14,208 nucleotides of DNA. Origin: Dehalococcoidia bacterium. GTDB lineage: Bacteria; Chloroflexota; Dehalococcoidia; GIF9; AB-539-J10. The stretch spans positions 1 through 14,208 of the forward strand of contig JAOUDT010000010.1 in assembly GCA_029859145.1 (NCBI GenBank), given 5' to 3'. The position numbers were made by a program, and so were the translations under genes. A model generated the notes under the pieces. That model was not told the DNA's origin. It made no database searches and saw nothing but the letters and a program-made list of their open reading frames with translations. Each line of letters starts with the position of its first letter. Position 1 is the stretch's first letter. Positions 7,127 through 13,343 of this stretch are shown piece by piece.

Positions 7127-8473
7127 ATGAAGAAAGCATCGCGAACGATTTCCGGAGTAACCCCGGTTGCAGTCATGGCCAAGCCTTTTCCCTGCCCGGG
7201 CAAATGCGTTTATTGCCCCACTTCTACTGAGGCACCCAAGAGCTATACCATAGAGTCTCCAGCGGTGCTTCGGGCTCGGGATTGTGGCTTTGATGCCAAA
7301 AAACAGGTGGAAATCAGGCTCAAGACGCTAGCTGAGATGGGACATGCTCGGGATAAGATAGAGCTCATCATCATGGGTGGTACATTTCTGGCTTATCCTT
7401 GTGACTATCAGTACCAGTTTGTCAAAGATTGCTATGACGCTTTGAACGGCGTCACGTCCGGCGGTTTAGAGGAAGCCAAGAGATTTAATGAAAACGCCGA
7501 GCATCGCTGTGTGGGATTGTGCATCGAGACCAGGCCGGACTTCTGTGGAGAGAATGAGATAGGGAGAATGCTCGATTTTGGCACCACCAGAGTCGAGCTG
7601 GGTGTGCAGACTCTAGATGATGAGATTCACCATCTGACAAAGAGGGGCCACGGAGTAGCTGAGGTCGTCTCTGCAACCAGGCTACTACGAGATTACGGTT
7701 TCAAGGTCTACTATCATTGGATGCCTGGTCTGCCCGGGTCTACACCCGAGCACGACCTGGAGCTATCGCGGCAATTGTTTGAAGACGGACAGTTTCGGCC
7801 TGACGGGCTCAAGCTTTACCCCACTCTGGTGGTTCGGGGTAGTGAGTTGGAGAGTTGGTATCGAGATAGTTGCTATCGGCCTTATCGTGATGAGGTGATG
7901 ATTGATTTACTTACAGCTATAAAGATTCTGATTCCAAAGTATGTAAGGATTTCCAGATTGATGAGGGACATCCCCAGCAAATTCATCATCGCCGGCAGCC
8001 GGGATCTAGCGTTGAGAGGGACTATTAGAAAAAAGATGGAGCAGGCGGGTATTTGCTGTAGCTGCATTCGTTGTCGCGAATATGGGCATCGCCGCAGGGA
8101 TGGTTGGGCAATTGGCGAGCCTTGTCTAGTCAGGTTGGACTATGAAACCTTGGGGGGTAAGGAGATCTTCCTTTCCTACGAGGACGAGAATCGAACGTTG
8201 TTTGGCTTGCTGAGGTTGAGAGTAAGTGACGAAAACGCAATAGTCAGGGAGCTACACATTTTTGGCCCGGAAGTTCCTTTGGGGGCAAGGCTGGAACAAG
8301 GCGCTCAACATCAGGGTCTGGGGGAAAGGTTGCTCCGAGAAGCAGAGAGAATAGCCAGGGACGACTTCAGAGCTCAGGGACTATCGGTCCTGAGTGGTAT
8401 TGGTGCCCGGGAGTATTATCGATCGCTTGGTTATCATCTGGAAGGCACCTATATGGTCAAACAGCTTGGCTAA
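7127..8473 (+). CDS. elp3: Elp3 tRNA uridine(34) carboxymethyl-modifying radical SAM/GNAT enzyme
   Basis: The 448-residue product is a stand-alone Elp3, which uses a radical SAM centre and acetyl-CoA to add a carboxymethyl-type group to C5 of tRNA U34. The 4Fe-4S motif is C23-x3-C27-x2-C30 (CPGKCVYC). Family blocks follow: IMGGTFL, CIETRPDFC, ELGVQTLDD, YHWMPGLPG and DGLKLYPTLV. A Cys/His cluster at 310-321 (CCSCIRC...H) fits the zinc site between the domains. The C-terminal GNAT domain has SYED, IVRELHIFG, the acetyl-CoA loop QHQGLG (394-399) and REYYRSLGY. It is shorter than archaeal and eukaryotic Elp3, as in the Dehalococcoides enzyme whose structure is known. No Elp1 or Elp2 is present, as is normal for bacterial and archaeal Elp3. 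The start is ATG 7127, without a Shine-Dalgarno sequence. Confidence 0.95.
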   Translation: MKKASRTISGVTPVAVMAKPFPCPGKCVYCPTSTEAPKSYTIESPAVLRARDCGFDAKKQVEIRLKTLAEMGHARDKIELIIMGGTFLAYPCDYQYQFVKDCYDALNGVTSGGLEEAKRFNENAEHRCVGLCIETRPDFCGENEIGRMLDFGTTRVELGVQTLDDEIHHLTKRGHGVAEVVSATRLLRDYGFKVYYHWMPGLPGSTPEHDLELSRQLFEDGQFRPDGLKLYPTLVVRGSELESWYRDSCYRPYRDEVMIDLLTAIKILIPKYVRISRLMRDIPSKFIIAGSRDLALRGTIRKKMEQAGICCSCIRCREYGHRRRDGWAIGEPCLVRLDYETLGGKEIFLSYEDENRTLFGLLRLRVSDENAIVRELHIFGPEVPLGARLEQGAQHQGLGERLLREAERIARDDFRAQGLSVLSGIGAREYYRSLGYHLEGTYMVKQLG

Positions 8474-8604
8474 GCTACTCACAGCTTGTTTGGCAATATC
8501 GGTCGCCTTGCTCAACAAGGAGAAGAATGTGCGACATTGCTCGTTGCCCAGATTTGTGGGCACTCCTCAAAACGACACTACTAACCGCCTTCCGACTGAA
8601 CATA

Positions 8605-8634
8605 TTGACATCGGGTAATAGCTATACTTATAAT
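8605..8634 (+). promoter_or_regulatory. Consensus sigma70 promoter of the small-membrane-protein cluster
   Basis: TTGACA (8605-8610) and TATAAT (8629-8634) are both perfect, with an 18-bp spacer. The expected start is near 8641, leaving a leader of about 70 nt before ATG 8712. Confidence 0.8.
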
Positions 8635-8662
8635 GAGTTGAAGTCATCGCACAAGTTATCCA

Positions 8663-8672
8663 GTCAATTGAC
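8663..8672. promoter_or_regulatory. Palindrome downstream of the consensus promoter
   Basis: gtcaattgac is a perfect 10-bp palindrome about 22 nt after the predicted transcription start. This is a position where a repressor operator would work. It could equally be chance. Confidence 0.3.
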
Positions 8673-8711
8673 GGGCTTCTAATCTTGGAAACAACAGGTA
8701 AAGGAGAGCAG

Positions 8712-8885
8712 ATGGATAATGAGGTAAGACCAACATGGAAATTAGCTTGGGGATTGTGGTGGCGGATGTTTCTTATTGGCTTGGGCATATTCGTGATAGT
8801 CGGGGGGATCCTATCCATTCTATTCTTGTTCGGCGTGGCATGCATACCGTGGGACTCTTGCTTTCGATGGTTGCCTGGATTGTAG
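8712..8885 (+). CDS. Small single-span membrane protein, unknown function
   Basis: This 57-residue protein has a short polar N-terminus (MDNEVRPTWK), a tryptophan-rich run (LAWGLWWR) and one hydrophobic segment at about 19-42 (IGLGIFVIVGGILSILF inside it). A short tail follows with two cysteines (C44, C50). The start is ATG 8712, with AAGGAGA at 8701-8707 placed well. An upstream in-frame TTG at 8685 is less likely, as it would put the Shine-Dalgarno sequence inside the gene. It is the first gene after the consensus promoter at 8605-8634. I do not recognise a family. Confidence 0.65.
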   Translation: MDNEVRPTWKLAWGLWWRMFLIGLGIFVIVGGILSILFLFGVACIPWDSCFRWLPGL

Positions 8886-8903
8886 CTGCCATTTCCTGTT
8901 GCT

Positions 8904-8928
8904 AGCCCGAGAAGGGTTGCGGAGCCCT
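8904..8928 (+). other. Overlapping alternative hairpins after the 57-residue gene
   Basis: gggtt at 8914-8918 can pair back with agccc (8904-8908). Alternatively it can pair forward, in agggtt (8913-8918) with agccct (8923-8928). The two are mutually exclusive. No T-tract follows, so termination is doubtful. Confidence 0.25.
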
Positions 8929-8986
8929 ATTAGGCCGTACATGACACAAGAAAGGGCGTTTCCCAAGTGGCTAAACTCATGGGGTA

Positions 8987-9015
8987 TTGACAAGGGGAAT
9001 TCCTGATTATATCTT
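8987..9015 (+). promoter_or_regulatory. Promoter of the 105-residue membrane protein gene
   Basis: TTGACA (8987-8992), a 17-bp spacer, then TATCTT (9010-9015, four of six). The start should fall near 9022, leaving a leader just long enough for the AAGGAGG at 9028-9034. The TTG in this -35 box is also a possible in-frame start codon, but is better read as promoter. Confidence 0.55.
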
Positions 9016-9043
9016 TATGCAGAAGAAAAGGAGGGCCAAAGGT

Positions 9044-9361
9044 ATGGAAAAAACTTGGAAGCCAACGACTGCAGGTATATTGGCCATCATTGCAGGGGCT
9101 GTTGAACTGATCTTGGGCACGCTCGGTGCTACAGGGACCGCCTTTTTCGGGGGAATTTTCGGCATTGGATGGCTGAGTGCTATTTTCGCCCCGTTAATCG
9201 TATTCGGGATACTAGCGATAGTAGGGGGTATCTGTGCCTTGGCGAGAAAAGTCTGGGGACTGGCGCTTGTTGGCTCCATCTTTGCACTTATCGGCCCCTG
9301 GTTTCTCTTTGGGCTACTCGCCATTATATTCGTGAGCTTGGGCAAAGGCGAATTTACGTAA
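9044..9361 (+). CDS. Small multi-span membrane protein, unknown function
   Basis: This 105-residue, glycine-rich hydrophobic protein has three or four predicted membrane segments (about 9-30, possibly 33-49, 48-67, 71-99). Its N-terminal MEKTWKPTTAGILAIIAG resembles hypothetical membrane proteins I associate with Dehalococcoidia, but I cannot name a characterised family. Charged residues are nearly confined to the two ends and a short ARK loop at 67-69. ATG 9044 is chosen over in-frame TTG 8987 and ATG 9017. AAGGAGG at 9028-9034 lies 9 nt upstream, and the TTG lies in a promoter -35 box. It is followed by the paralogous pair at 9427 and 9733. Confidence 0.7.
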   Translation: MEKTWKPTTAGILAIIAGAVELILGTLGATGTAFFGGIFGIGWLSAIFAPLIVFGILAIVGGICALARKVWGLALVGSIFALIGPWFLFGLLAIIFVSLGKGEFT

Positions 9362-9426
9362 GGCCCAACCTCCAGTAGACTATGTAAATCGGATTTAAGG
9401 AGCTTCGAGGACAGAAAGGAGGCAAA

Positions 9427-9705
9427 ATGCAGAGGTATCCTTTCCTAAGATTTGCGACTGCTGTTCTGAGGGTAGTGGGGTGGATAGTGCTCATAGTGGG
9501 TGTCATTGGCTCGATCGTTATGGGAATCGTGTACGGTGGAATTACCGGTGCCTTTATCGCTGTTGTGGGGATAATTGGCTCCTTTCTGAGCTGGCTATTT
9601 TTGCTAGCAACCAGGGAGCTTTTCTACTTGCTCATACAAGTTGAAGAGAACACCAGAAACACGGCTGAGCGCATCACCATCGCAGAAAAACCGAGCCAAG
9701 ACTAG
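9427..9705 (+). CDS. Small membrane protein with NTRNTA tail (paralog 1)
   Basis: This 92-residue protein has two membrane segments (about 14-36 and 38-61), followed by RELFYLLIQVEE and a short tail with NTRNTA at 75-80. A strong AAAGGAGG (9415-9422) precedes ATG 9427. Residues 48-83 match the C-terminal region of the next gene's product at 26 of 36 positions, so the two are tandem paralogs. The [DE]NTRxTA tail after a hydrophobic segment is seen in small uncharacterised bacterial membrane proteins. I cannot assign a function. The gene is 65 bp after the 9044 gene and 27 bp before the 9733 start, so co-transcription is likely. Confidence 0.75.
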   Translation: MQRYPFLRFATAVLRVVGWIVLIVGVIGSIVMGIVYGGITGAFIAVVGIIGSFLSWLFLLATRELFYLLIQVEENTRNTAERITIAEKPSQD

Positions 9706-9732
9706 ATTCATGTGCCTTGGTGGTTAGGTGAA

Positions 9733-10188
9733 ATGAAGGAGGTAGTTAGGTCCCTGTTTCGCAAGGTTGTTTCCTTCTTCCACAACGTTGTTTCTCTGCT
9801 AGAGAGGCTCATTGGAAAGTTCAGGCTGCTACCGCCCTGCAGGAGGATAGACAATGCTCTACAGAAACCTTGGAGAGGAGGAAGCAAACCGCTCCAGTAT
9901 CATTTCCTGCCGTACGTGACCAGCGTCTTAAGAGTTTTGGGCTGGGCCATACTGATAATTGGCGTTCTTGCTTCCATTCTCCTGGGGCTAGAGATCATGA
10001 ACGGTGGACTGACGGTTTGGAGAGCTGAACTGCAAGGTGTAGGTATGGGTGTCGCCGCAATTGTATTGGGAATAATCGGCTCCTTCTTGGCCTGGTTATT
10101 CTTGCTTGTGAATAGGGAACTAGTCTACCTATTTATCCATGTGAAAGACAACACCAGGAACACGGCTAATAGCATTACAGAGGAATGA
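9733..10188 (+). CDS. Membrane protein with NTRNTA tail (paralog 2, extended N-terminus)
   Basis: This 151-residue protein is a longer paralog of the preceding gene's product. Its C-terminal half (about 58-145) aligns with it: FLPYVTSVLRVLGW, two membrane segments (about 66-88 and 103-126), GIIGSFLAWLFLL (113-125) and NTRNTA at 140-145. The first 57 or so residues are extra. They are basic and amphipathic (VVRSLFRKVVSFFHNVVSLLERLIGKF within 5-30, split here as VVRSLFRKVVSFF and VSLLERLIGKF), which suggests a surface-lying helix. ATG 9733 is preferred, with AGGTGA at 9726-9731 as a weak and close binding site. GTG 9712, which would add seven residues, has none. Function unknown. Confidence 0.7.
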   Translation: MKEVVRSLFRKVVSFFHNVVSLLERLIGKFRLLPPCRRIDNALQKPWRGGSKPLQYHFLPYVTSVLRVLGWAILIIGVLASILLGLEIMNGGLTVWRAELQGVGMGVAAIVLGIIGSFLAWLFLLVNRELVYLFIHVKDNTRNTANSITEE

Positions 10189-10408
10189 GGCTGACATAAA
10201 TTTGTGCCTCAGCAAGTTATATAAATCAGGTCAGCAGCCTTCCTTTTCTGTAGTGTCAGTTCATTTATCTTAGCCGCGAAATTTAGCCTCTTTACCTCTG
10301 GTTTTCTTCCTATTCTGTAGCTCAGTGTGTTGTTTACTGTTCCGCTTTATGGCTCGCCCGTGCTTGAAACGATTTAGGTTGACAAATCCTCTTGCCACGA
10401 TTCTCCCA

Positions 10409-11572
10409 CTAGATAAAGCTGTTTTTCAGCCTCAGTATCTCATCCTCAACATGGCTGTCCTGCGCTTTAAGATGCTTTATGGCCTGTTCCACTTTATCAT
10501 GTCTGTCGCTATCACTGAGGTCACCTAGTCTATTGTATAAACCAGCGCGCCTGCCGACTTTGAAGTTGAGCCTTTCTTCATTTGGCAGAGACAAATACTG
10601 GTTTATGATATTGAGGCATTTTCCCTTATCCTCCGGCATTTTGCCTTCGACCTCCATCAGTAAATTGAGTATGTGGTCGCTTCTGAGATAGCTGGTAACC
10701 TGCAACTTTTCGATGAAGACAGCTAATTCCTTGACTACATCATCCTCTGTCTGCAGCTCGAAATCTCGTTCCTGTAATTTGGCCCACAGCGGCATAGCCG
10801 GAGAGACGTGGAGGCTGCGCAGTCTGATATAATCGGGGTCAATCTCGTTTAGCACCCTGGCTGTTTCCCGAGCGTGCTCTTGAGACATCACCTTGCCCCC
10901 AAGGCCGGGCATAACATATTCGCACAGGGAAATGCCTGCCTCTTTCACCTTCTTTCCACCTTCAATATGGTTTTCAGCGGTGCAGCCTTTCTCCATATAG
11001 GCCAACAGAGGGTCATAGCCAGTCTCTAGTCCAATGTGAATCCTGTCTAGCCCAGCATCCTTGAGTTCCTTCAACTCCACTGTCGACCTTCTAGCTGCCG
11101 TGTGGGACCGACCATATGTAGTCACTCTATTTAGGCCGGGAAAGGTTCTTCTCAGGAAACTAATCACATGGATTAGCTCGCTAGTGCGCATGACAAGGGT
11201 ATTGGAATCCTGGAGAAATGCGGTCTTGCCTCCTCTCGTGAGCCATTGGGCAACATGGCATACACACGGACCATATTGGTGCTGGTTACAGAACATCCCT
11301 GCTACCTCTCTTACCCTGTCCCCATAGCCCGCCGCCCACGCCACTTCCTTAATACCCTCACTGATAGCCTCAACCGCCTCGACATCTTTTAAGATCTGTC
11401 CCACTGCCCTTAGTTCAAACTTGCTGCCTTTGTACACCGGGCAGAACCGGCATCTATTCCAGGGACAATTCCTCGTCGCCCTTATCAAGAGGGAATAGGC
11501 TTCGCTGGGAGGTCTGATAGGACCAAGCTCGAAGGTATGGCTCAGCTTCTCCGTCACTGAGTAACTTAGCAT
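10409..11572 (-). CDS. Radical SAM protein, uncharacterised (GPIRPPSEA type)
   Basis: This 387-residue radical SAM protein has its cluster motif near the N-terminus, C36-x4-C41-x2-C44 (NCPWNRCRFCP), preceded by the block GPIRPPSEAYSLLIRATR (17-34). Later features fit the TIM barrel, including RIHIGLETGYDPLL and CEYVMPGLGG. An additional cysteine set (FCNQHQYGPCVCH) follows in the first third. Homologs with the GPIRPPSEA block occur in anaerobic bacteria and archaea, as I recall, without an assigned reaction. I prefer ATG 11572 because the conserved part starts soon after it, and a TTGCCT-17-TAGAAT promoter ends 7 nt before it, implying a near-leaderless mRNA. An in-frame TTG at 11650 would add 26 residues and abut the divergent HAD gene. 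No Shine-Dalgarno sequence is visible for either. Confidence 0.8.
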   Translation of the reverse strand: MLSYSVTEKLSHTFELGPIRPPSEAYSLLIRATRNCPWNRCRFCPVYKGSKFELRAVGQILKDVEAVEAISEGIKEVAWAAGYGDRVREVAGMFCNQHQYGPCVCHVAQWLTRGGKTAFLQDSNTLVMRTSELIHVISFLRRTFPGLNRVTTYGRSHTAARRSTVELKELKDAGLDRIHIGLETGYDPLLAYMEKGCTAENHIEGGKKVKEAGISLCEYVMPGLGGKVMSQEHARETARVLNEIDPDYIRLRSLHVSPAMPLWAKLQERDFELQTEDDVVKELAVFIEKLQVTSYLRSDHILNLLMEVEGKMPEDKGKCLNIINQYLSLPNEERLNFKVGRRAGLYNRLGDLSDSDRHDKVEQAIKHLKAQDSHVEDEILRLKNSFI

Positions 11573-11579
11573 CTTGCGT

Positions 11580-11608
11580 ATTCTATCCCGGTGAAGGGGA
11601 ATAGGCAA
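11580..11608 (-). promoter_or_regulatory. Promoter candidate for the radical SAM gene
   Basis: On the minus strand, TTGCCT (11603-11608, four of six), a 17-bp spacer, and TAGAAT (11580-11585, five of six). It ends 7 nt before ATG 11572, so the transcript would begin at or next to the start codon. Confidence 0.45.
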
Positions 11609-11609
11609 A

Positions 11610-11637
11610 TAGACTTTCGGCTCTCTGCCATGATAAC
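11610..11637 (+). promoter_or_regulatory. Promoter candidate for the HAD gene
   Basis: TAGACT (11610-11615), a 16-bp spacer, then GATAAC (11632-11637), four of six in each box. It lies back to back with the minus-strand promoter candidate and would give a leader of about 8 nt. Confidence 0.3.
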
Positions 11638-11651
11638 ATCGGTATCTCAAA

Positions 11652-12287
11652 ATGACGCGAATTGAATTGATCTCTTTTGATGCAGAGGGGACGCTGGTAA
11701 CGCCTGATTTCAGCGAGATGATATGGCACGAGGCTATCCCTGCGCTCTACGCTCAGAAAAAAGGACTTGACCTTGCTCAAGCTAAGAAGTGCATTACTGA
11801 GGAGTACAACAAGGTCGGTGTCAATAGGCTGGAATGGTATGATATTGAGTATTGGTTTAGCCGTCTTGATCTGGGTTCTTCTGAGCCAGTAATACGAAGT
11901 TGCCTGAGCAGGATATCCTACTATCCTGAGATAACCGATGTCGTTTCTTCCTTAGCCACTGAGTATAAGCTAATCGTCGCCTCAGGTACGCCGCTGGAGC
12001 TATTGCATTGCCTACTGCGAGATATCAAACCTTACTTTGTTCGAATTTTTTCTTCGGTATCCCATTACAAGCAAGTCAAAACCCCTGATTTTTACCTCAG
12101 GATATGTGAGGAGATGAGCGTCAAGCCTGGTCAGGTGATCCATGTGGGTGATAGCTGGCAGTTCGATTTCCTCAATGCCCGCCAGGCTGGCCTAAATGCT
12201 TTCTATATTGACAGGTCGGGGGAAAACCATCAGGAATCTCTTAGCGATTTGACCCAACTGAAACAGTTTCTCGTGCCCTCAGCATAA
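11652..12287 (+). CDS. HAD-superfamily hydrolase with altered motif I
   Basis: This 211-residue protein has the four HAD motifs. Motif I is FDAEGT (9-14) with nucleophile D10. Motif II is the serine S111 in VASGT. Motif III is K143 in VKTPDFY. Motif IV is HVGDSWQFD (164-172) with D167 and D172. The general acid/base Asp two residues after the nucleophile is Glu here (E12). Phosphatases normally have Asp at this place, so activity may be slow, altered, or of another HAD type. The helical insert after motif I (about 18-90) fits a C1 cap, as in phosphoglycolate phosphatase or haloacid dehalogenase relatives. The start is ATG 11652, with no Shine-Dalgarno sequence. It diverges from the radical SAM gene and precedes the transketolase pair, but no substrate link is evident. 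Confidence 0.85.
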   Translation: MTRIELISFDAEGTLVTPDFSEMIWHEAIPALYAQKKGLDLAQAKKCITEEYNKVGVNRLEWYDIEYWFSRLDLGSSEPVIRSCLSRISYYPEITDVVSSLATEYKLIVASGTPLELLHCLLRDIKPYFVRIFSSVSHYKQVKTPDFYLRICEEMSVKPGQVIHVGDSWQFDFLNARQAGLNAFYIDRSGENHQESLSDLTQLKQFLVPSA

Positions 12288-12307
12288 ATATGCTCTCTCC
12301 TGGTTCA

Positions 12308-12345
12308 AAGATGGCACGGTGACCCTAGACAGGGCGCGCCATTTT
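12308..12345 (+). terminator. Possible terminator after the HAD gene
   Basis: aagatggc (12308-12315) pairs with gccatttt (12338-12345), eight pairs including one G-T. A small inner stem lies between them, ccct (12323-12326) with aggg (12331-12334). The outer arm ends in TTTT. The structure overlaps the transketolase promoter candidate, so it may be regulatory instead. Confidence 0.35.
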
Positions 12346-12355
12346 GAGCTAAAAT
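12326..12355 (+). promoter_or_regulatory. Promoter candidate for the transketolase pair
   Basis: TAGACA (12326-12331, five of six), an 18-bp spacer, and TAAAAT (12350-12355, five of six). The start should be near 12362, 8 nt before ATG 12370. This rules against the in-frame GTG at 12319. Confidence 0.5.
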
Positions 12356-12369
12356 GTATTACTCGGCCC

Positions 12370-13230
12370 ATGCCAAAGCGAGCATCCGTTCGAAACACCC
12401 CTCCAAGCAACGGATTTAATTTGTCCACGGCAGAGCTAAAAGAAATGGCCAAGAAGCTGCGCCGTCATGTCATCAGCATGATAGCTGCGGCCGGCAGTGG
12501 ACATCCTGGTGGCTCTCTATCAGCAGCCGACATTATCACGGCACTTTATTTCAAAATCCTGCGCCATGATCCGGACAATCCACAATGGTCAGAGCGTGAC
12601 CGATTTATTCTAAGCAAAGGACATGCGGCTCCAATCTTGTACGCTGCCCTAGCTGAAGCCGGCTACTTTCCCGTAGCAGAGCTGGAAACACTGAGAAAGA
12701 TGGACAGCCGTCTGCAAGGGCACACTGATAGGAACCTCACCCCTGGTGTGGAAATGTCGGCCGGTTCTTTGGGGATAGGTTTGTCCTATGCTATTGGCGT
12801 CGCTTTGGCTGCCAGGCTGGATTCCAAAACATACCGGACGTACGCTCTGCTGAGCGATGGGGAATGCGAAGAGGGACAGACTTGGGAGGCAGCACTTGCG
12901 GCAGCCCACTTCAACCTGGATAACCTGACAGCTATAGTTGACTGCAATGACATGCAGCTTAGCGGGTGGGTTCGCCAAATCATGAACCTCGAACCCCTCG
13001 TCCGGAAATGGCAAGCATTTGGCTGGCATGTTATCAACGTTGACGGACACGACTTCGACCAAATCCTAGCTGCTTTCCCCGAAGCTGAAAAAATGAAAGG
13101 CAAGCCTACTGTGATCACCGCCCGAACCATTAAGGGCAAGGGGGTTAGCTTCATGGAAAACAACGTGGGGTTTCATGGTAAAGCACCTACCCAGGAAGAG
13201 GCCGAAAAGGCACTGAAGGAGTTGGAGTAA
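12370..13230 (+). CDS. Transketolase, N-terminal subunit
   Basis: This 286-residue protein equals the thiamine diphosphate-binding half of transketolase, which moves two-carbon ketol units between sugar phosphates in the non-oxidative pentose phosphate pathway. Visible residues are GSGHPGG (42-48) with active-site H45, and SKGHAAPILYAAL. The cofactor motif runs from SDGECEEGQ (162-170) to N193, with D163 and N193 as metal ligands 30 apart. ARTIKGKGVSFMEN lies near the end. The first Gly of the common GDGE is Ser, which is tolerated in this family. It needs the adjacent C-terminal subunit to form an active site. ATG 12370 is chosen because of the promoter at 12326-12355; an in-frame GTG at 12319 would add 17 unconserved residues. 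Split transketolases are usual in archaea and several deep bacterial groups. Confidence 0.93.
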   Translation: MPKRASVRNTPPSNGFNLSTAELKEMAKKLRRHVISMIAAAGSGHPGGSLSAADIITALYFKILRHDPDNPQWSERDRFILSKGHAAPILYAALAEAGYFPVAELETLRKMDSRLQGHTDRNLTPGVEMSAGSLGIGLSYAIGVALAARLDSKTYRTYALLSDGECEEGQTWEAALAAAHFNLDNLTAIVDCNDMQLSGWVRQIMNLEPLVRKWQAFGWHVINVDGHDFDQILAAFPEAEKMKGKPTVITARTIKGKGVSFMENNVGFHGKAPTQEEAEKALKELE

Positions 13231-13244
13231 CTACCCCTGAAATA

Positions 13245-13300
13245 CCCCCTTTTTCTGGGGGGGGCCCGGCATTCACCGATTGACATCCCGGGGTTCCCCC
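13245..13300 (+). other. G/C-run spacer with alternative hairpins
   Basis: A run of eight G (13257-13264) can pair with ccccc at 13245-13249 across a tttttct loop, or with ccccc at 13296-13300. The two are mutually exclusive. A lone TTGACA at 13280-13285 has no convincing -10 box. The position between two subunit genes would suit control of their ratio, but this is inference. Confidence 0.35.
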
Positions 13301-13333
13301 TGAATAGAGCCAGGCGGGTGTTTCATGGGGCAC

Positions 13334-13338
13334 AGGAG
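13334..13338 (+). promoter_or_regulatory. Ribosome binding site of the transketolase C-terminal subunit
   Basis: AGGAG lies 5 nt before ATG 13344. This sets the start of a gene that runs off the window. Confidence 0.7.
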
Positions 13339-13343
13339 TGAGT

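Larger units (their letters stand above)
9427..10188 (+). repeat. Tandem gene duplication
   Basis: The two neighbouring membrane-protein genes share DNA as well as protein similarity. For example, aacaccagaaacacggct near 9652 and aacaccaggaacacggct near 10150 differ at one base of 18. The copies are diverged over the first membrane segment and loop. Confidence 0.7.

Noticed and set aside
8506..8520. ccttg-ctcaa-caagg hairpin after elp3 as a terminator
   Set aside because: A 5-bp stem without a T-run is too weak to support the call.
10186..10210. Hairpin tgaggc/gcctca as a terminator of the membrane cluster
   Set aside because: The stem is only 6 bp, overlaps the stop codon and is not followed by a T-tract.
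10311..10395. tRNA-like string tgtagctcagtg followed by ggttgacaaatcc
   Set aside because: The D-arm has no pairing GAGC, the T-arm stem does not close, and no acceptor stem can be drawn.
10379..10407. TTGACA at 10379-10384 as a promoter
   Set aside because: No -10-like hexamer occurs at 16-18 bp spacing, and it would point into the 3' end of a convergent gene.
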